NCBI RefSeq assembly: GCF_032854445.1
Contig: NC_088302.1
Span: forward strand, 15,807,338 to 15,867,337
Length of the DNA: 60,000 nt
Origin: Liolophura sinensis
Taxonomy: Eukaryota > Mollusca > Polyplacophora > Chitonida > Chitonidae
Direction: 5' to 3'
The position numbers were made by a program, and so were the translations under genes. The stretch's first letter is position 1. Each line of letters begins with the position of its first letter. Shown here in pieces: positions 1-14,200 of the stretch. The notes below the pieces were generated by a model that ran no database searches, was not told the origin of the DNA, and saw only the letters and a program-made list of their open reading frames with translations.

Positions 1-150
1 TTATTTATTTGATTTGTGTTCTACTGAGTACTCAAAATTATTGTGTTATTTATTTGACTGGTTTACTGAGTACTCAAAATCATTGTGTTATTTATTTGAC
101 TGGTTTACTGAGTGCTCAAACTTATTTCACTCATATGATGGCAGTCAGGT
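1..150 (-). repeat. SINE 3' tail, tandemly triplicated
   Basis: The tail motif TTATTTATTTGACTGG..TACT GAGTACTCAAA occurs three times (from 1, 46 and 88; periods 45 and 42 bp), followed by a degenerate piece of the SINE body (ATTTCACTCATATGATGGCA GTCAGG). Confidence 0.7.
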
Positions 151-357
151 TTGTTTTAATAGAAAGGAGACGGGAGCGTTTCAAGTAAAACTACCTTTCA
201 TCTGACATTAAGCCAGTTAGAGCTATAATCCAACCTGCAGGCTAATCATCTAAAACCCATCAACATTGACAAGAGCAACCTTTAAGCCCAAAGAACCATT
301 CAAGGTTCTATCTATAGTGTAAAGTAACTATTTTGTCAAAACCAGAAAAGGGGACCT

Positions 358-440
358 CTGAGGCTCTGCTCGCTTTCCTCCACCATAATGCTGGTTGCCA
401 TCGAATAAGTGAAATACTTTTGAATATGGTGTAAAACACA
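358..440 (+). mobile_element. SINE family 1, 3' fragment
   Basis: Contains CCACCATAATGCTGG, then AATAAGTGAAATACTTTTGA and GGTGTAAAACAC, a decayed copy of the family 1 body and tail. Confidence 0.65.
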
Positions 441-542
441 AAAGGGTAATATGGAAATTTGAATTTCTGATTATTTAAAAACTTCTACAGTCTTTACACT
501 TTTGAAAACTGATCTATAAATTTTATTGTGAGAACTAGTAAA

Positions 543-622
543 TATTTACTGCTTACAGTATTTACTGTGTACAGTATTTACTGCATACAGTATTTACTAT
601 GTACAGTATTTACTGTGTACAG
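543..622. repeat. Short tandem repeat, 16-bp unit, about 5 copies
   Basis: CAGTATTTACTG(T/C)(G/A)TA is repeated with small changes. It lies downstream of the last visible YTHDC2 exon. Confidence 0.85.
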
Positions 623-900
623 ATTTTGAGCTTGGTTGGGACAGAGAACATGTTTCACAAATATTGTTTTCTGCAGAAAGCTGATCAGTTCAGGCCACAA
701 CTTCAGGCAAAGCATGTCTGAATTAGACTAAAGCATGGAATATATCTGAATTTGATCCCAGGAAGTAAATGGCCTTTGTGGACCGAGGTATACTTTCTAC
801 CAATATTATTTCTACAAAATATAATAGCCAATAAAAACATCTTAATTAGTGAAATCAGCACTTTCCATTTCAGTTCTAACTCTAACTGTACTGAACTCAC

Positions 901-3900
901 CTGACCATCCTTGCTGTCTCTGACACTCCTGTTCTTATCCCAAGAGTTCACAAAGTGGCCTGTTGCTTGATACGAGACATTGCCCCTAGAAATACATATT
1001 AAATCCATCTAAATACCATAAAATGAAAATCTGCAAACTTGCTTTACAGACATTCCCAAAGGTATCACCACAGAGCTGTCATAATCTTACTCCAATTTGA
1101 CTTGGTTGTCACCCAGTGAAGTGCTAGGCAAGTGACAGTACCACAAAACAACTGGAGACAACCTGAGTTTTAAGGTTCTGGGATTCACTGATTAACTTAT
1201 TGGTCAACAGTAACAGAAGTTTGATTCATGGCATGCATGGGCGGAGGACAGTCGAGCGCCCCTACTAACAACCAGCCGTGGACAAGCAACTGTCAAACTC
1301 AAAACTTTCCTGCCCAAGATCAGGGCTTCACCACCACCTAGTGTGTCTGAGCTACTTTATGTTACAAGGTCATGAAGTGTGCCTATAAATAATTGTGGCT
1401 GGACCAAATAACTCATCAGGCAAGACACATGGATACCAGTGCCAATGTTTTCAGCTTTGCTTACAAAAAAAGTTTAACCGAACAATTTCATGTTAGTTCC
1501 ACAAATAAGCTAGTCATATTCACACTATCATGATCATGTTTAGTGAAATACCTGCAGTTTTCAACTTAAAGGAGAAGAAAACACAGAAATGATGCATTTG
1601 CATTTGCAAATATCGTTCTTCAATATTTTATTTCAGGAGAAAAGGGTATTTGAAAATATTTTTGTATGGTGGGTATTAGGGACCACCTTTTGGTATTTAT
1701 CGTTGTTGCATAATAATGTTCTATACAAGAATGTGATGCAAGTCTACTCAATTTATTTGAATGTAAATTTGCTGTTTACATCCAAACATATGCATTTAAT
1801 CTGAACTGTTACAATATTTATGAACATATTAAAAACATAAATTATGATCAAAATCCAGGTTGAAAACATTTGTTACATGTAGCTATAAAAACCAAACTCT
1901 AGAGCAAATATAATTATTAAACCTGTGTTTCATCCTCATTTATAACATCATTACACATAGACAATATATACCAAAAGGTAGTCCCAAATACCAATCATAC
2001 ACAAATTATTTCTTTCTTGTCTTTTTCTCTTTAAAGTGAAAGACAGCACCTGACTAATGTTTACGTTCACTGAAAGACTACCTTTCAAAGTATCTTAAAC
2101 GGGCATTGAATATTTTTTTAGATTTTTCCCCACCCAGTAAAAGTTTAGTGAAACTTAGTCTTGACACAGCTTCAGTACATCATCTTTATCGAGGGCAAGG
2201 TGACATAACGTTTACTCTAGCTCTCTAACGTCAAAGGTATTTTTCGTATAACAGTCTAAGCAGTAACCACCTATGACAGGTTAAAGTTGTGGACTTCGGC
2301 GATGAAGGCCTAAGTGATCAATATAGTTTTCCCGGAAATTGGACATACTGGAAGAATATTTCTCCCACTGCTTGAACCGTTGATACAGCAGGCCTACTAT
2401 ACCATTTACAAGGAACTCCAGCAACCCTGTTTCAATAGCCTAGCTGCAGATGCACAGCCAGGGTATTCCAGGTTCAGGATGTAGCCGGAGTTGTGCTGGT
2501 GATTTTGGCTCCAATTTAATGTTTACAAAATTACAATAGGATTGTTGTACAACTACATTCGTGTTCAGTTTTGAAATAAATGAAAATAAATCCAAGTACC
2601 AAGTAGGCTGACCTAGGCATTTGACTGTCACTGGATGTTATGCGTTAATTTTGTAGTGGTGGCTTCTAAGACGAGAGGAGTGCTGACCTAGTTATCGCAG
2701 ACGTCAGAGAAAGTGCCTCGGCTTGAACACGGTGTTTCACTATTTATACTGTATTTTATAAAAGAAAACAGAAAAAAAAAACATTCTTTGTATGCGAGAA
2801 AGATGAAGGAGAAAAAATTTTAATTCTTCAGCTTTAATAAATTCAGACGAAAAAAATTATACTGCTGTCATAGGGGATTTTTTTTTTAATTAATTTGAAG
2901 TGTTGTCCTCTGAGATGCCGTCTTCTCATTCCCATAAACCTTCGGCATCCCTCATGAATTTTGCACTGAGTGATATTTGTTATTTAGAAACTGCTGACTA
3001 AATACTAAAATGAATGACCATATTACGACTAATTGTTCACACTTTTTCATCACAACATAAGGTAAGTTTTATGTCTGGCAAGAAATTTTCATGAAAAAAG
3101 CATTCAACGGGCTTTGAGCCAGTGAGTGGAGGCTGAGAATTTTCCCTTTACATACATCTCACAAACTGACAGAGCTCTTTACAAACCCACCTTTTCACCC
3201 ATTCAAGTCCAAACCTTCCACTGTATGTTGCTGGATTGTTCTTCTCCTTAAGGCTTATGAGATGACTTATTTTGGCATAGCCCTGGAAGTGGTTACTACC
3301 CTGGATAGAGAAGATCAGGTATATCGTCTTCCCACCCTGAAACACAACAATGCAAGAAAATTCTCCCTCTATATGAACATATTCACTATGAATTGAACTG
3401 GTATTTAAAAATAAGCAACTTTCACATTTTTTTGCCCAAAATTTCTTGTGTAAGATGCCATTTGTAAGATGCCATTTGTAAGATACATGAGGAGATTATT
3501 TTTCTACGAAAACTTAGAAGAATTCTGAGCAGCCTGAATGCTATCAACAGAAACCACCATTACATACATATTACAAACATAGAGAGAGCCCTATTCAAAT
3601 AGCCCATGGTCCCCTATTAAACCAGCCCTGCACAAATAACTGTACAGGAAGGAAAATCTTTAGGTATGTCTACGCTTCAACTTTCTCCATCCAATTATCT
3701 TTATACAAGTCAGGTAACCCAAGGACCAGTTTCAAGTTTTCGAAAAACTGCCTATTGCTGGTGTAAATTAGGCAAAGATAAAGGTACATGTCACATTTGT
3801 CTTTTATACGGCTATTTTCCACTGCTGTGGAATGAAAACCATACGAGGTACACACATGGCATTTACACCGTGTGGCAGACAAATTATTTTCAACGCGTGC

Positions 3901-5225
3901 TGTGCAAGTAATGCAAAGACGCAGTGGTTGTCGATTTTTTTTTTTTTTTTGATTGGTGTTTTACGCTGTACTCAAGAATATTTCACTTATACGACGACGG
4001 CCAGCATTATGGTGGGCGGAAACCGGGCAGAGCCCGGGGGAAACCCACGACCATCCGCAGGTTGCTGATAGGCCTTCCCACATACAGCCGGAGAGGAAGC
4101 CAGCATGAGCTAGACTTGAACTCACAGCGACCGCATTGGTGAGAGACTCCTGGGTCATTACGCTGCGCTAGTGCGCTAACCAACTGAGCCACGGAGGCCC
4201 CCAGTGGTTTTTGAGATGACATAACAAGGTATTCAGAGAATGCTGTTAGCTTAACTGATTGAGCAGTTTGTAAAACTGTTCAAGTCATGTAATACCTTTA
4301 AATATTGACCTCTGAATCAAAATGAAGTAGAATGATTGACACTGTCATACACAGATATTATTCTCTAATTAGATAGTGCCAAGATCTTACCATTAAATGA
4401 ACAGGAAAGGCCAAAATTATCATACTGTCACAACTATGACTGTTTATCGTATGCTAAGGATTGCAGAGCAGTGACTTCATATGTTATGGAGCTGTAAATC
4501 ATTGTGGTGATAAAAGACACAAAAGATAAGTTTGTGCACAAATTTACCATACAGGTCTTTGATATGCAAATCACGAGCTGCATTTGGCAATCCATGTACT
4601 AATGGTGGAAACTGCAAACCCTGTGAATGGCTGAGGAAATGTTGAGCTATGAGGTAAAAAATTCCTTGGTCTTTGATATGCAAATCTCACTATCTGTGTA
4701 TTATGGGTGGCCACTGCAACCCTATGCTTGGCCAAAAACTTTAACCAAACTGAAAACCGACACCACCACTGGCACCGAAAGTAACCAATCCCTCCTCTCA
4801 CAATACCTCTCCTTACTTCATACACGGGAGCTAAAAAGCTGTCACTATCTTGCTCAACTATCTTGTGGAAGATCTCAATATTAATAACAATGTCAACTCA
4901 CCTCAAAGGCTTTGGCCACTTTCTTTTCAATGTAAGCTGACGATGACCAAGTGCCTTTACTGATGGCCATATCTAGTCTCTTCTGATTCTGACACTTCAT
5001 GACAAAGAAGCGACAGGGATGGGGCGACATGGCCCCCGGGTCCTTGTCCCAGGCCTGTAATGGAGAGGATGGCCTCGGGCTGGGGCATGGGGTACTAGAG
5101 GCACTTCCTCTCTGACTGGTCGAAGCACTATTGTTACCCAGAGCCTGGAGAATTTCCCCCGCACTTACTTCCCCCTGCTGATTTGAAGCCTGCTGTATCA
5201 TCAGTCGGCCCTCGGTTGAAATACT
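901..5225 (-). CDS. YTHDC2: YTHDC2 exons 30-32: YTH domain (partial)
   Basis: Exons 5225-4902 (324 nt), 3336-3191 (146) and 985-901 (85). Exon 30 begins with a Ser/Gly/Pro-rich linker ([17 protein letters not shown]) and then [41 protein letters not shown]. Exon 31 gives [20 protein letters not shown] and [10 protein letters not shown]. Exon 32 gives [20 protein letters not shown] and GQ, ending at GTGAGT. YTH domains bind N6-methyladenosine in an aromatic cage. The first cage Trp (in KGTWSS) is present; the loop that should carry the second has no Trp ([11 protein letters not shown]). Exon 29 to exon 30 phase also needs one base fewer, best placed in the G5 run at 5171-5175. The closing exon of the domain is not in view. 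Confidence 0.88.
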
Positions 5226-8200
5226 CTGTGATAATCAGAAAATATCATACACTGCACTACAATAATAGTAACAATTAAATAGGTCATATGTATTATCAAC
5301 AAAGAACATGTACTGTTCATTTAATCTCCTTTTCCTTCCTTCTAATTTGAAACATTCTAGAACACTGCAATAAATCACAATAAAACTGACAGGAGAATTT
5401 AGATGCTAAATATTCTGGTCAGTTTCTGGTCAGATATGGCTGCTTTTCGAAATTGATCTGAATTTTCACAAAATCAACATACACACACAAATTTACCTAA
5501 ATGGGACAGTAAGTTTATGCAGTTATTACCCAGAAACCAACAACCCAAGAGACATAATTCCTTAAAAATGTAAATGTTACGCATGGTTCAAACTGGTGCT
5601 GATAATGAGCACAAAGTGCGAAATCTGAAAGAAAAACAGACTGACCCAAAGTAATACCCTCGTTTTTTGTTGAAGAGTGAGATAAATTTGTCATTTATTT
5701 ATTTATTTGATTGGTGTTTTACACCACACTCAAGAATATTTCACTTATACGACAGCGGCCAACATTATGGTCGGAAGAAACCAGACAGAGCCTAGGGGGA
5801 ATCCACGACCATCCAGAGGTTGCTGAAAGACCTTCCCCACTTACAGTCGGAGAGGGAGCCAGCATGACCTGGACTTGAACTCACAGCAGAGATAATAAAT
5901 AATTTACTCAACAAAAGTAGCACAGTGACACTCACTTGGGGACCTCCTGGGGGTTGTTGCCGGACTTTTCCTCATACGGTTATTTCCCCTGTTCTCATAG
6001 TAATCCTCATAATCAAACCTCCCTCCACCAGAGTTGAATGGCTCAGAAGCTAAAAAAACAGCAGGCACTGTAATTGACTTGACTACATATTCTACATCAT
6101 TGACCATAGGGTGTTTGTGAATTATTTCCTATCTAGTTTACATTTATTACCTCCACCAAAAATGTTTTTACTGCAATTGTCTGTTAGCCTGATTTAGTGA
6201 CAATCACATATAGACCGAACATTTTTTTGAACAATTGTTCACCACTGTGACCTATATTATACACTTGCAGAGTCTCGTCCCTTTGCTTGAAGTGAGAGAT
6301 TTGTACATTTAGCTGTGGTGATGGTTTGCACTTTACAAGTGCCTTCTCATTTCATCAGTATTTTACACTTCAAATCAGAATTATAATTTCTCATATACAT
6401 GATGGTGGAAGAAACTATGTAGAACTCAAGAGAAACGTCTACAGAGAAGAATGCATCAGAATCTATCATGGCTGCTTTGCAGTGTAATGGAGGCAAAAGG
6501 GGCGCCCCTTCAACTACTCTGGCAGACGAGGCCATCTTACTCAAGACTTACCCATAGGTCTCGGGTCTCTGGCCAATGCCGACCGGTTGCTGTAAACCCA
6601 TGGCTTGTTCTTCTGTTGTCAGCACACTTATAACAGCACGCAGCACAGCCTGTTAACACGAACACACTAATTACTATACCCTATTTCTTCAAAAATTTGG
6701 GACACCTGGCCTGCTCATTTATACGATATATATGCCAATATATATGTAAATTCTAGCAGGAATATCGAGTTTCTTTTTTCTCACATTGTTAGACCATCTA
6801 ATGAACAACATACTCATATCTTTACTTTTCCAAAAGGCTGGTAAAGAAATGTAATATTCTACTTTCAACACTGCTAATATCTGTCCCAAGGTTTAAAAGA
6901 ATTATGGTTATGTACGTGTATGGAGAAGAGCATAGCAGCTGGCTGACTTCAAGCCAATGACACTGTAAAACACTTCATTGAGGTTTTCCTTTTTTGGTTT
7001 TATTTTTTGTTCTTGCTGTGTTTAAAAAATTGAGACATCTGAATATGGGCTAATCCACTCAACATAAATTTATATAATAATGAGCATGTGATAAATTCCA
7101 TAACTCTGGGCCAATCATAGTTAGTTGCAGAAAAAAATCCCACAACTAAGATTGCATGTGAAAATCTTGCTGGGAAAAGTCATGTTTCTATTAAACTAAA
7201 TTGAATACAATCTCAAGGCAATTTCTAAAACACTGTAACTGACAAACTACATCTAACTGGTCTAAAAAGGCTACAGTATTTTGAATCCTTCTCTGCCAGA
7301 TAGGACCCTACACCACTCCTAACTCTACAGCTGATTTATACATGTGTAATAAATATTAATGTGCTTGTTTGTTAGCTCACCTCATCAATCTGGGACCAGG
7401 GTTTAGATGGCGTTCTCATCCGTCTGAAGAACAAAGCATGCCACTTCTGTCGTAGGTTAAGAACAAGGTTCAGAGCCTGACAGTGAGAAAACAAATCAGT
7501 GCTGAATCAACACACATATGTAAGACTGAGACATTGACAAACTCTGTATATTTGACTGTATATTTTTTAAAATCGTAAGGTGGCGACAGGATAAATCATT
7601 GTTACATCATAAATTGATTGTAGTGCAGCATCTACAATGTTTATACAAGGTTATCAATATCTACTGTAACATCATACTGTAATTAATATGAAGTTCTTGT
7701 GATCCGCTGAAACAGGAATGTCCGACATCAGGTGCTTGGCTTTTGACACAGTCAAACCTGTTTGGAGTGAAAAGAACGAGTGCTTGGGGTTTAATGTCAT
7801 ACTTTTTAACAATTTTTCAGTCAGATGACGAAGAAGGAATCCTTAGAATGCATATAATGTGCTTCCTTGTCACAGGATGGATTTCCACCGCTCTTTTCTT
7901 TTGTGCTGCTCAATGCGATGCCTTACTGAAAGCAGGCAAGCAGTAGTTGCACTATCCCCATCATGCTGAATGCCAAGCGAGGAAGCTGCACGCATTCCTC
8001 TTTTAAAGTCTCAGGTGTGACTCGACCCAGGATTGACCCTGGATCTACCGCTCCTGAAGCGGACACTCTACCAACTGTGCTAGCAGGCCCATCAAACCTG
8101 TTTTGAAAAGTTGAAAAACACTGTGCAAACACATATTTGTTAGAATCTCCGGCTGGTCAAGTCCACGACCTTACCTCAGGGTCAAGCTTGAAGGCCACCC

Positions 8201-11200
8201 AGTCATCAAGTTTCAGGGAAGCTTTCCTCTCATCCTCTTTATCCTCACTCTCACTGTCACTGGCATTGTCAGGGGGCATCCAGCACACCATCTGATAGCC
8301 ACACAAGTACAATACCAGGTAATAAACTTATAATTATCACAGGCATGACATTTACACGGATTCATTACAATAGATAATAACTCAGATTTGGTATTAAGGT
8401 TACCAAAGAGCTTGTCTGTAGAAGACACATGAATGCAAAACTTCAGCTCAATACATAAAGTACTGAAATAGTGAATTTGGCAAGTTATGGTCATTAATAT
8501 GCACACAGAGCATCAGCGATGGAACACTTCCCTCATGTTATTGTGCTTTATATGCGTGTAAAACTTCAGGACAATCCATGCTGTACTTCTCGAGATACCA
8601 CCCCCTTACATTTTGTTCAACTTTGATTCTAATGCACAGTACAGGGTATCTAAAACACACACACTGAATCATGGCTGGAATATTCCTCGTGTTATCACGC
8701 TTTACACGTGTGGAAAACCTGAGCTCATTACATGCTGTCCTTTTTACGATACCACCCATTAACATTCACTTTAATATTGCTTTCCCTGTTATTGGACGAG
8801 GATCGGGATATGACATAAGCTATGCTTGTCACTCATCTCCGACCGTACGTGGGAAGGTCTGCCAACAACCTGCGGATGGTCATGGATTTCCCCAGTTTCC
8901 ACCCACCATAATGCTGGCCGCCGTCGTATAAGTGAAATATTCTTGAGTACAGCTTAAAACATCAATCAAATAAATAAATAAATATTTGTTACCCAAGTAA
9001 TATTTTGACCTTATTACATAATAATTTTAAAGTTATTTGAAATTTTGACATAGGTCTAACATAGGCCAGGATGGTTGCGTTCATCAATGTCCTTCTGTGT
9101 TTCTTTCAATAACTTTATGGAAAAATGTTATGCAGGGATTTAGACGAAATCTTGTGCACTGGAGGGCTTTGATATAATAAGGACCAATGTAAAAAGTTTT
9201 GGTGATAATCTGGATGCAGGAATATTTTAACCGATTCTTCACTACTGACAGATGCAGAGTACTGTCCCTTTGTCGGTGGTGTAGGGAATTTGTAAAGTTA
9301 GTTGTGATCAAAAGTTTGCGGTATTTCAGTGTCCTCTAGTTTTTTACGCAATACTGCACTGTATAGAATAATTTGGAAACAATCAAAGGATAATAACAAC
9401 CACATATTTTTAAGTTCTGAAACAACCATAACTGAAACAAAGCAAACAAAGGCAACGAACTGATAAGAAACGGCACTGAATTACAGGAAACACTAAGAAT
9501 TTTGACACATGTATTTTCTGGGCAGTGCTTTAAACCTCATCATTTGGGTTTCGATAATAATTGTGTGAAACAGAACATGGGGTAGAAATCACACTATGAG
9601 AGAGTCTTCTTGTGACAAGGTAGATCAAAAGCTGTTATATTTCTAATGTTTCAGCATACATTGTAACACAGTACATGTATTTATGCACAGAATCTTTTTG
9701 TCCTGATCTAACATGTGACAGACAAACTTTGATGCCATCCCAATGTGTATTTTATATTGGTGGAAGACAAGCGGTTGCCCACAAACTTCATGTAAGACAA
9801 AATGAACAGCCCTACAAGCTGAGTTCTTCTACACTTATGCCCATGGCAATTCTTCAAGTCTTACTCTGTGAAGGAGATTCTACATCTCTCAGTGTGTCAG
9901 AAGGCAGCTTAGCCGGACCCGAGAAGAGTGACACAGTTATGGGTGACACCAGGGTACAGCAGCGCGCACATGCCAGCCTCACACCGTGACTCATCTCTTC
10001 ATATATCAGCCAATCAGAAGGTAGTATACGCGTCATCTTAGCCACATTCTCTGAGGAGGCAGGACTTAAACTTGACATGACAGAGGTGTTGTGAATCCTA
10101 ACTTTGTCTGTTGTCCTGTTATAAGAAATGAACAGTAGCTTCTTCATTAAGGATATATCATACAGTGCATGCATGTACCAAGGTCACTACTGCATCTGTC
10201 ACAGGTCCATTTGTGTTCTGACATCCAAACACCAATTACATGGTAACATTTTTAAATGTTTGAAAGTGTTAAATGATGACCTACTATAATGAGTACATAT
10301 TTTATGTCTTCTTTTGCCAATGAGCATCACTCCTGTCCAGGGGCAGACTCTAACCATTTAACAATGGCAGTGCTACAGATAAAATCGTATCAGTTTATAC
10401 ATTGTATATGTTTTTTACTTGATTATTGTTTAAGGATAGAGTTCACATCCCCCCCCCCCCCCTCAAAATAGAAGCAAGAACTGGATTGGACCACAAGGGT
10501 TAAGAGTAGCTATAACTATCACAAAACTAAAAATGTACCAGTTAGTGTAAGTGACTCACTTAGTGACCAGTACTTTCCTCTCCCTGTCCACCCTGACCAG
10601 GTTGGGGTAGCAGCCAGCAGAGAGGGCTGCCTTCACCACTGCCCAGTTCTCAGAGTTTGTGTTCAGGTCCCGTATGTCACCTCCTCCCCGAGCCCTCACA
10701 AACCCTGACGCCCTCAGCTGACCCAACAGCTGTGTCCTGTACCACAGAGAAAAATAGCCTCAGTTGTACATTTCAAAATTAGGCAACACCAATATTATGA
10801 GAAAAAAAAACACAAGTGGATTAAATATAAAAATTAAAATTAACCTTTTTATTTTGTCCGATCATGACATTTTTATGACTGTCTTGTTTCTCAATGCTTT
10901 CCTATCGTGTAAATAAGTCCTCAACAGGAAAGAAAATTGCTGAGACAGTCCACATTTTCCACAAATTAGACCATTTCTGTTTTTTTTTTATTTTTATAAA
11001 CTCCTCAGACCACTGGAAAATGATTTATTCCACTCGTAAAACAACAATTTAATCTAGCGTGGCCTTACGCAGACTTGAATTGACTTGAGTAGTATTCATT
11101 GCTGTACTTGGGCATATTTCATGTCCAATATGTATCATGGGTGAACAAAACCAGTGTACAGAGTAAAGAGATGACATCTGGCAAATAACTAAAGAAACAT

Positions 11201-14200
11201 TCCCACATACATGTATGACTCACACATTTTTACCCACAGAGCAAACCCAGTGTGTATGCCATCTTGGGGGAAGGTGTCATCTCCAATGGCCACCAAAAAA
11301 ATGGTACCACAACAGTTAACTGGCACTAAGCCAACAAGTGGCAGCAGGGGGAAAATTCATTGTTCACAGCTGGAACTGCCTCAATAATTCATATGTCCCA
11401 GCCACTGAGACAGTACAAAAACTAAAAAGAGCCTAACAGCTCACCTCATTCCTACTATCATCTCCAAAGTAGCAGAAGAGAGAAAGTTTTTCTCACAGAA
11501 TGCCCTCTCCCAGCCATCAGAGCGAGCCTTCTGCCAGGCCTGCAAAAACACAAGTAAGAATTACAGGCAAATATAAAATATAAGTGATGATTTTATACAC
11601 CACAGTTTCAAAGCAGTCCTCTGTTGTGACATATTTGTGTACTGAGTGCAGGGTGGTGTGGGGTGGGGGTAGAAGAGGAGTGTAGGTTTCACAATTTTAC
11701 CAATTTAACCTCACAACAACATGACTGTCTCCTCTGCATAATTTAAACATTTTATCTCAATGGCCAACAATTATCTTGTTAGCCCATTATATTCTAGGAA
11801 TTTGATGATATTACCATTAACTCACTGTATACATTTCAGCAAAATTTCAGCACTAAAGGCATAATGACAATTTATTATTATACATGATATTTTTATGGTT
11901 TTGTTTACAGATACAAGTAGATAACAACCAGGATGCAAACAAAAATCATTCACTTTTATGCCTTACACACCACTACTTTTCTTGCAGAAGTTGAAAACAT
12001 TCAAGTGCAGCTGTACCTTGTGTTGAGGTTACTGAAAATATTTAAGAAATGAATTTCACTGCTGGCATCTTTTATACCTGAAAAGCCCTCAGGTATGTCA
12101 TGTGATCGCTGTAAGTGCCAGCAGCAAACCGTTGTCTGGCTGCTGATGCTGCTCTCTTTTGGTATGGTTGGCTTGGTAAGAGGACTGAAAATAAATGAGA
12201 AATCAAAACTCATGTGTGTTTGTTGAAAAAACTGCAGTTGACATGAATTAGAATTCAGTACAATGCATCACTTGTCTGACTTGATGTGAGCACACAAAGA
12301 CTGATATTTAAGAAACCATAGGTAAGCCATCACCAATTATTTGCACATTTTCCACAGTAGTATTTGATTAATTCAAAATTGATTTGATTAAACCACCCGT
12401 GTTACTGCAATTTGACTCTAAATCTATGTGTAACTTGGAAAAATCACAGCAGTACTGTTTTGTACTCTTGACTGACAGCTCAGATCAAGGAGCATTATGA
12501 TATGGAGCTATCAAAATCACTCATCAGAGTGCAGTATTCATGTAGGCCCACTGAAACAAATTGCATTTTGTACTGCGTTACAAAGTGTAACAATCTGTTG
12601 CTGGGTGTTTGGATTTATTTGATAATTTATTCAATTGTTTCATTTGGCACCTGGAGCTTTTATATGTACAACTGCATATAGACCTGCTCATCCAACCTTT
12701 CAATATAATGGACTAGCTGGGAACTTACATGGATCCTTGTAAGCCAGGGTACAGGCTATGGTAAGGACAGGGTCCAGACACTTGAGCACCACAGAGTAGA
12801 GCACCATCTTGCCCAGCTGAGGCTCCAGAGGCAGGTCTGTCAGGTGGTGGCCCAACTCTGTCAGATCTTCACATGGATCAAATGCATCTATTTGCTGCGA
12901 GACAAAGGTGAAGGATATTTAAATATTGTAAATCATATCATTATGGTACTAAGTATTGAAATGCTTATAATATTGCTCTGCTAAAATACCATGCCAAAGA
13001 CACCATATACATTGCCCCACCCACTCAAACTAAACATTAATAGGCCAACCCACTCATACAAGCAATGAAGCTCTTAAATTGCCAATTTTTCAGCGTGGCC
13101 TGATCCATGGATTTAAACAAGATTCCCTCTTTACAAGGTGGATTTTTAACCATCAGCCGGGGATGAATAAGTTTTATTATGGAATGAATGCCATATAAAG
13201 AATAAATATAAGAGGAAAATAATGAACATTTTTTTTTAAGAAAGGAAAAGAAATAAACAAAACAAATTGTATCTGACCTTGTTGCACTGCAGACATACCT
13301 TGAGAAGTTGCACTGCGTTTCTGATGATGATGAATGCCGGGGCTTCTGGGGCTTTACTGAGGAAGTCAGCCACAGAGACATGTGGAGCTGTCAGCAACTT
13401 GGTGTGTAGACACAGCTCCTGGTGTACAATTAAGGATTTAGCATCTGTCAGAATCATCAACTTTCACTACCATCTATGATCATGCTTTCTTTATGGGAGG
13501 AATGAAAGATTTTACATCAGTCCAAATCATGAATCATGGAGAACAACACGTGATAATCTTCTATTCATAGGAACATATTACAAACTACAAGAAATATTAT
13601 TGCACTATCCACCAATGTGCCAAAGAATGAAAACACACAATACACACGTGACTGTAGCTGCTTCATTTGCATGCCATCGGAAACTTTTAGGAACCTTTCT
13701 TGGAAACCATTTATTGCTACCGCTACAGGATGGAAAACAAACACGACAATTTTGGACACTCTTCCGAAATTCTGATATGTAAACGACTCAAAAATAATTT
13801 GTGAATAACTAGATTTAAAATTTAACACCATGTTGAAGATTGCTGATCTAAAAAAATCATTATCATCAATCAGACTGCAACAAGATTAACATAGTAAGGC
13901 AACTACATGTCTCCTTTCTTTTCAGACTTTATCCGCACTACATTTGGCAGCTGTTTTAACAAGCTTTTATTCACACTACATCATTTAAGGACAGCATTCT
14001 CCAGAGGCACTGATCTCTTCAGCCTTTTGTAAACACAGACATACTACTAAACTAACTACTAAAGCTGACAGCTTTAAACCAATACCTGTAATGGATATCT
14101 CATGATTTCAGGCATTGTGTACTCCATCATGTTGCGAAACCGGACACTGCTGAACATGTTATAACACACCCCCGGACGACATCTCCCAGCCCTACAGATA

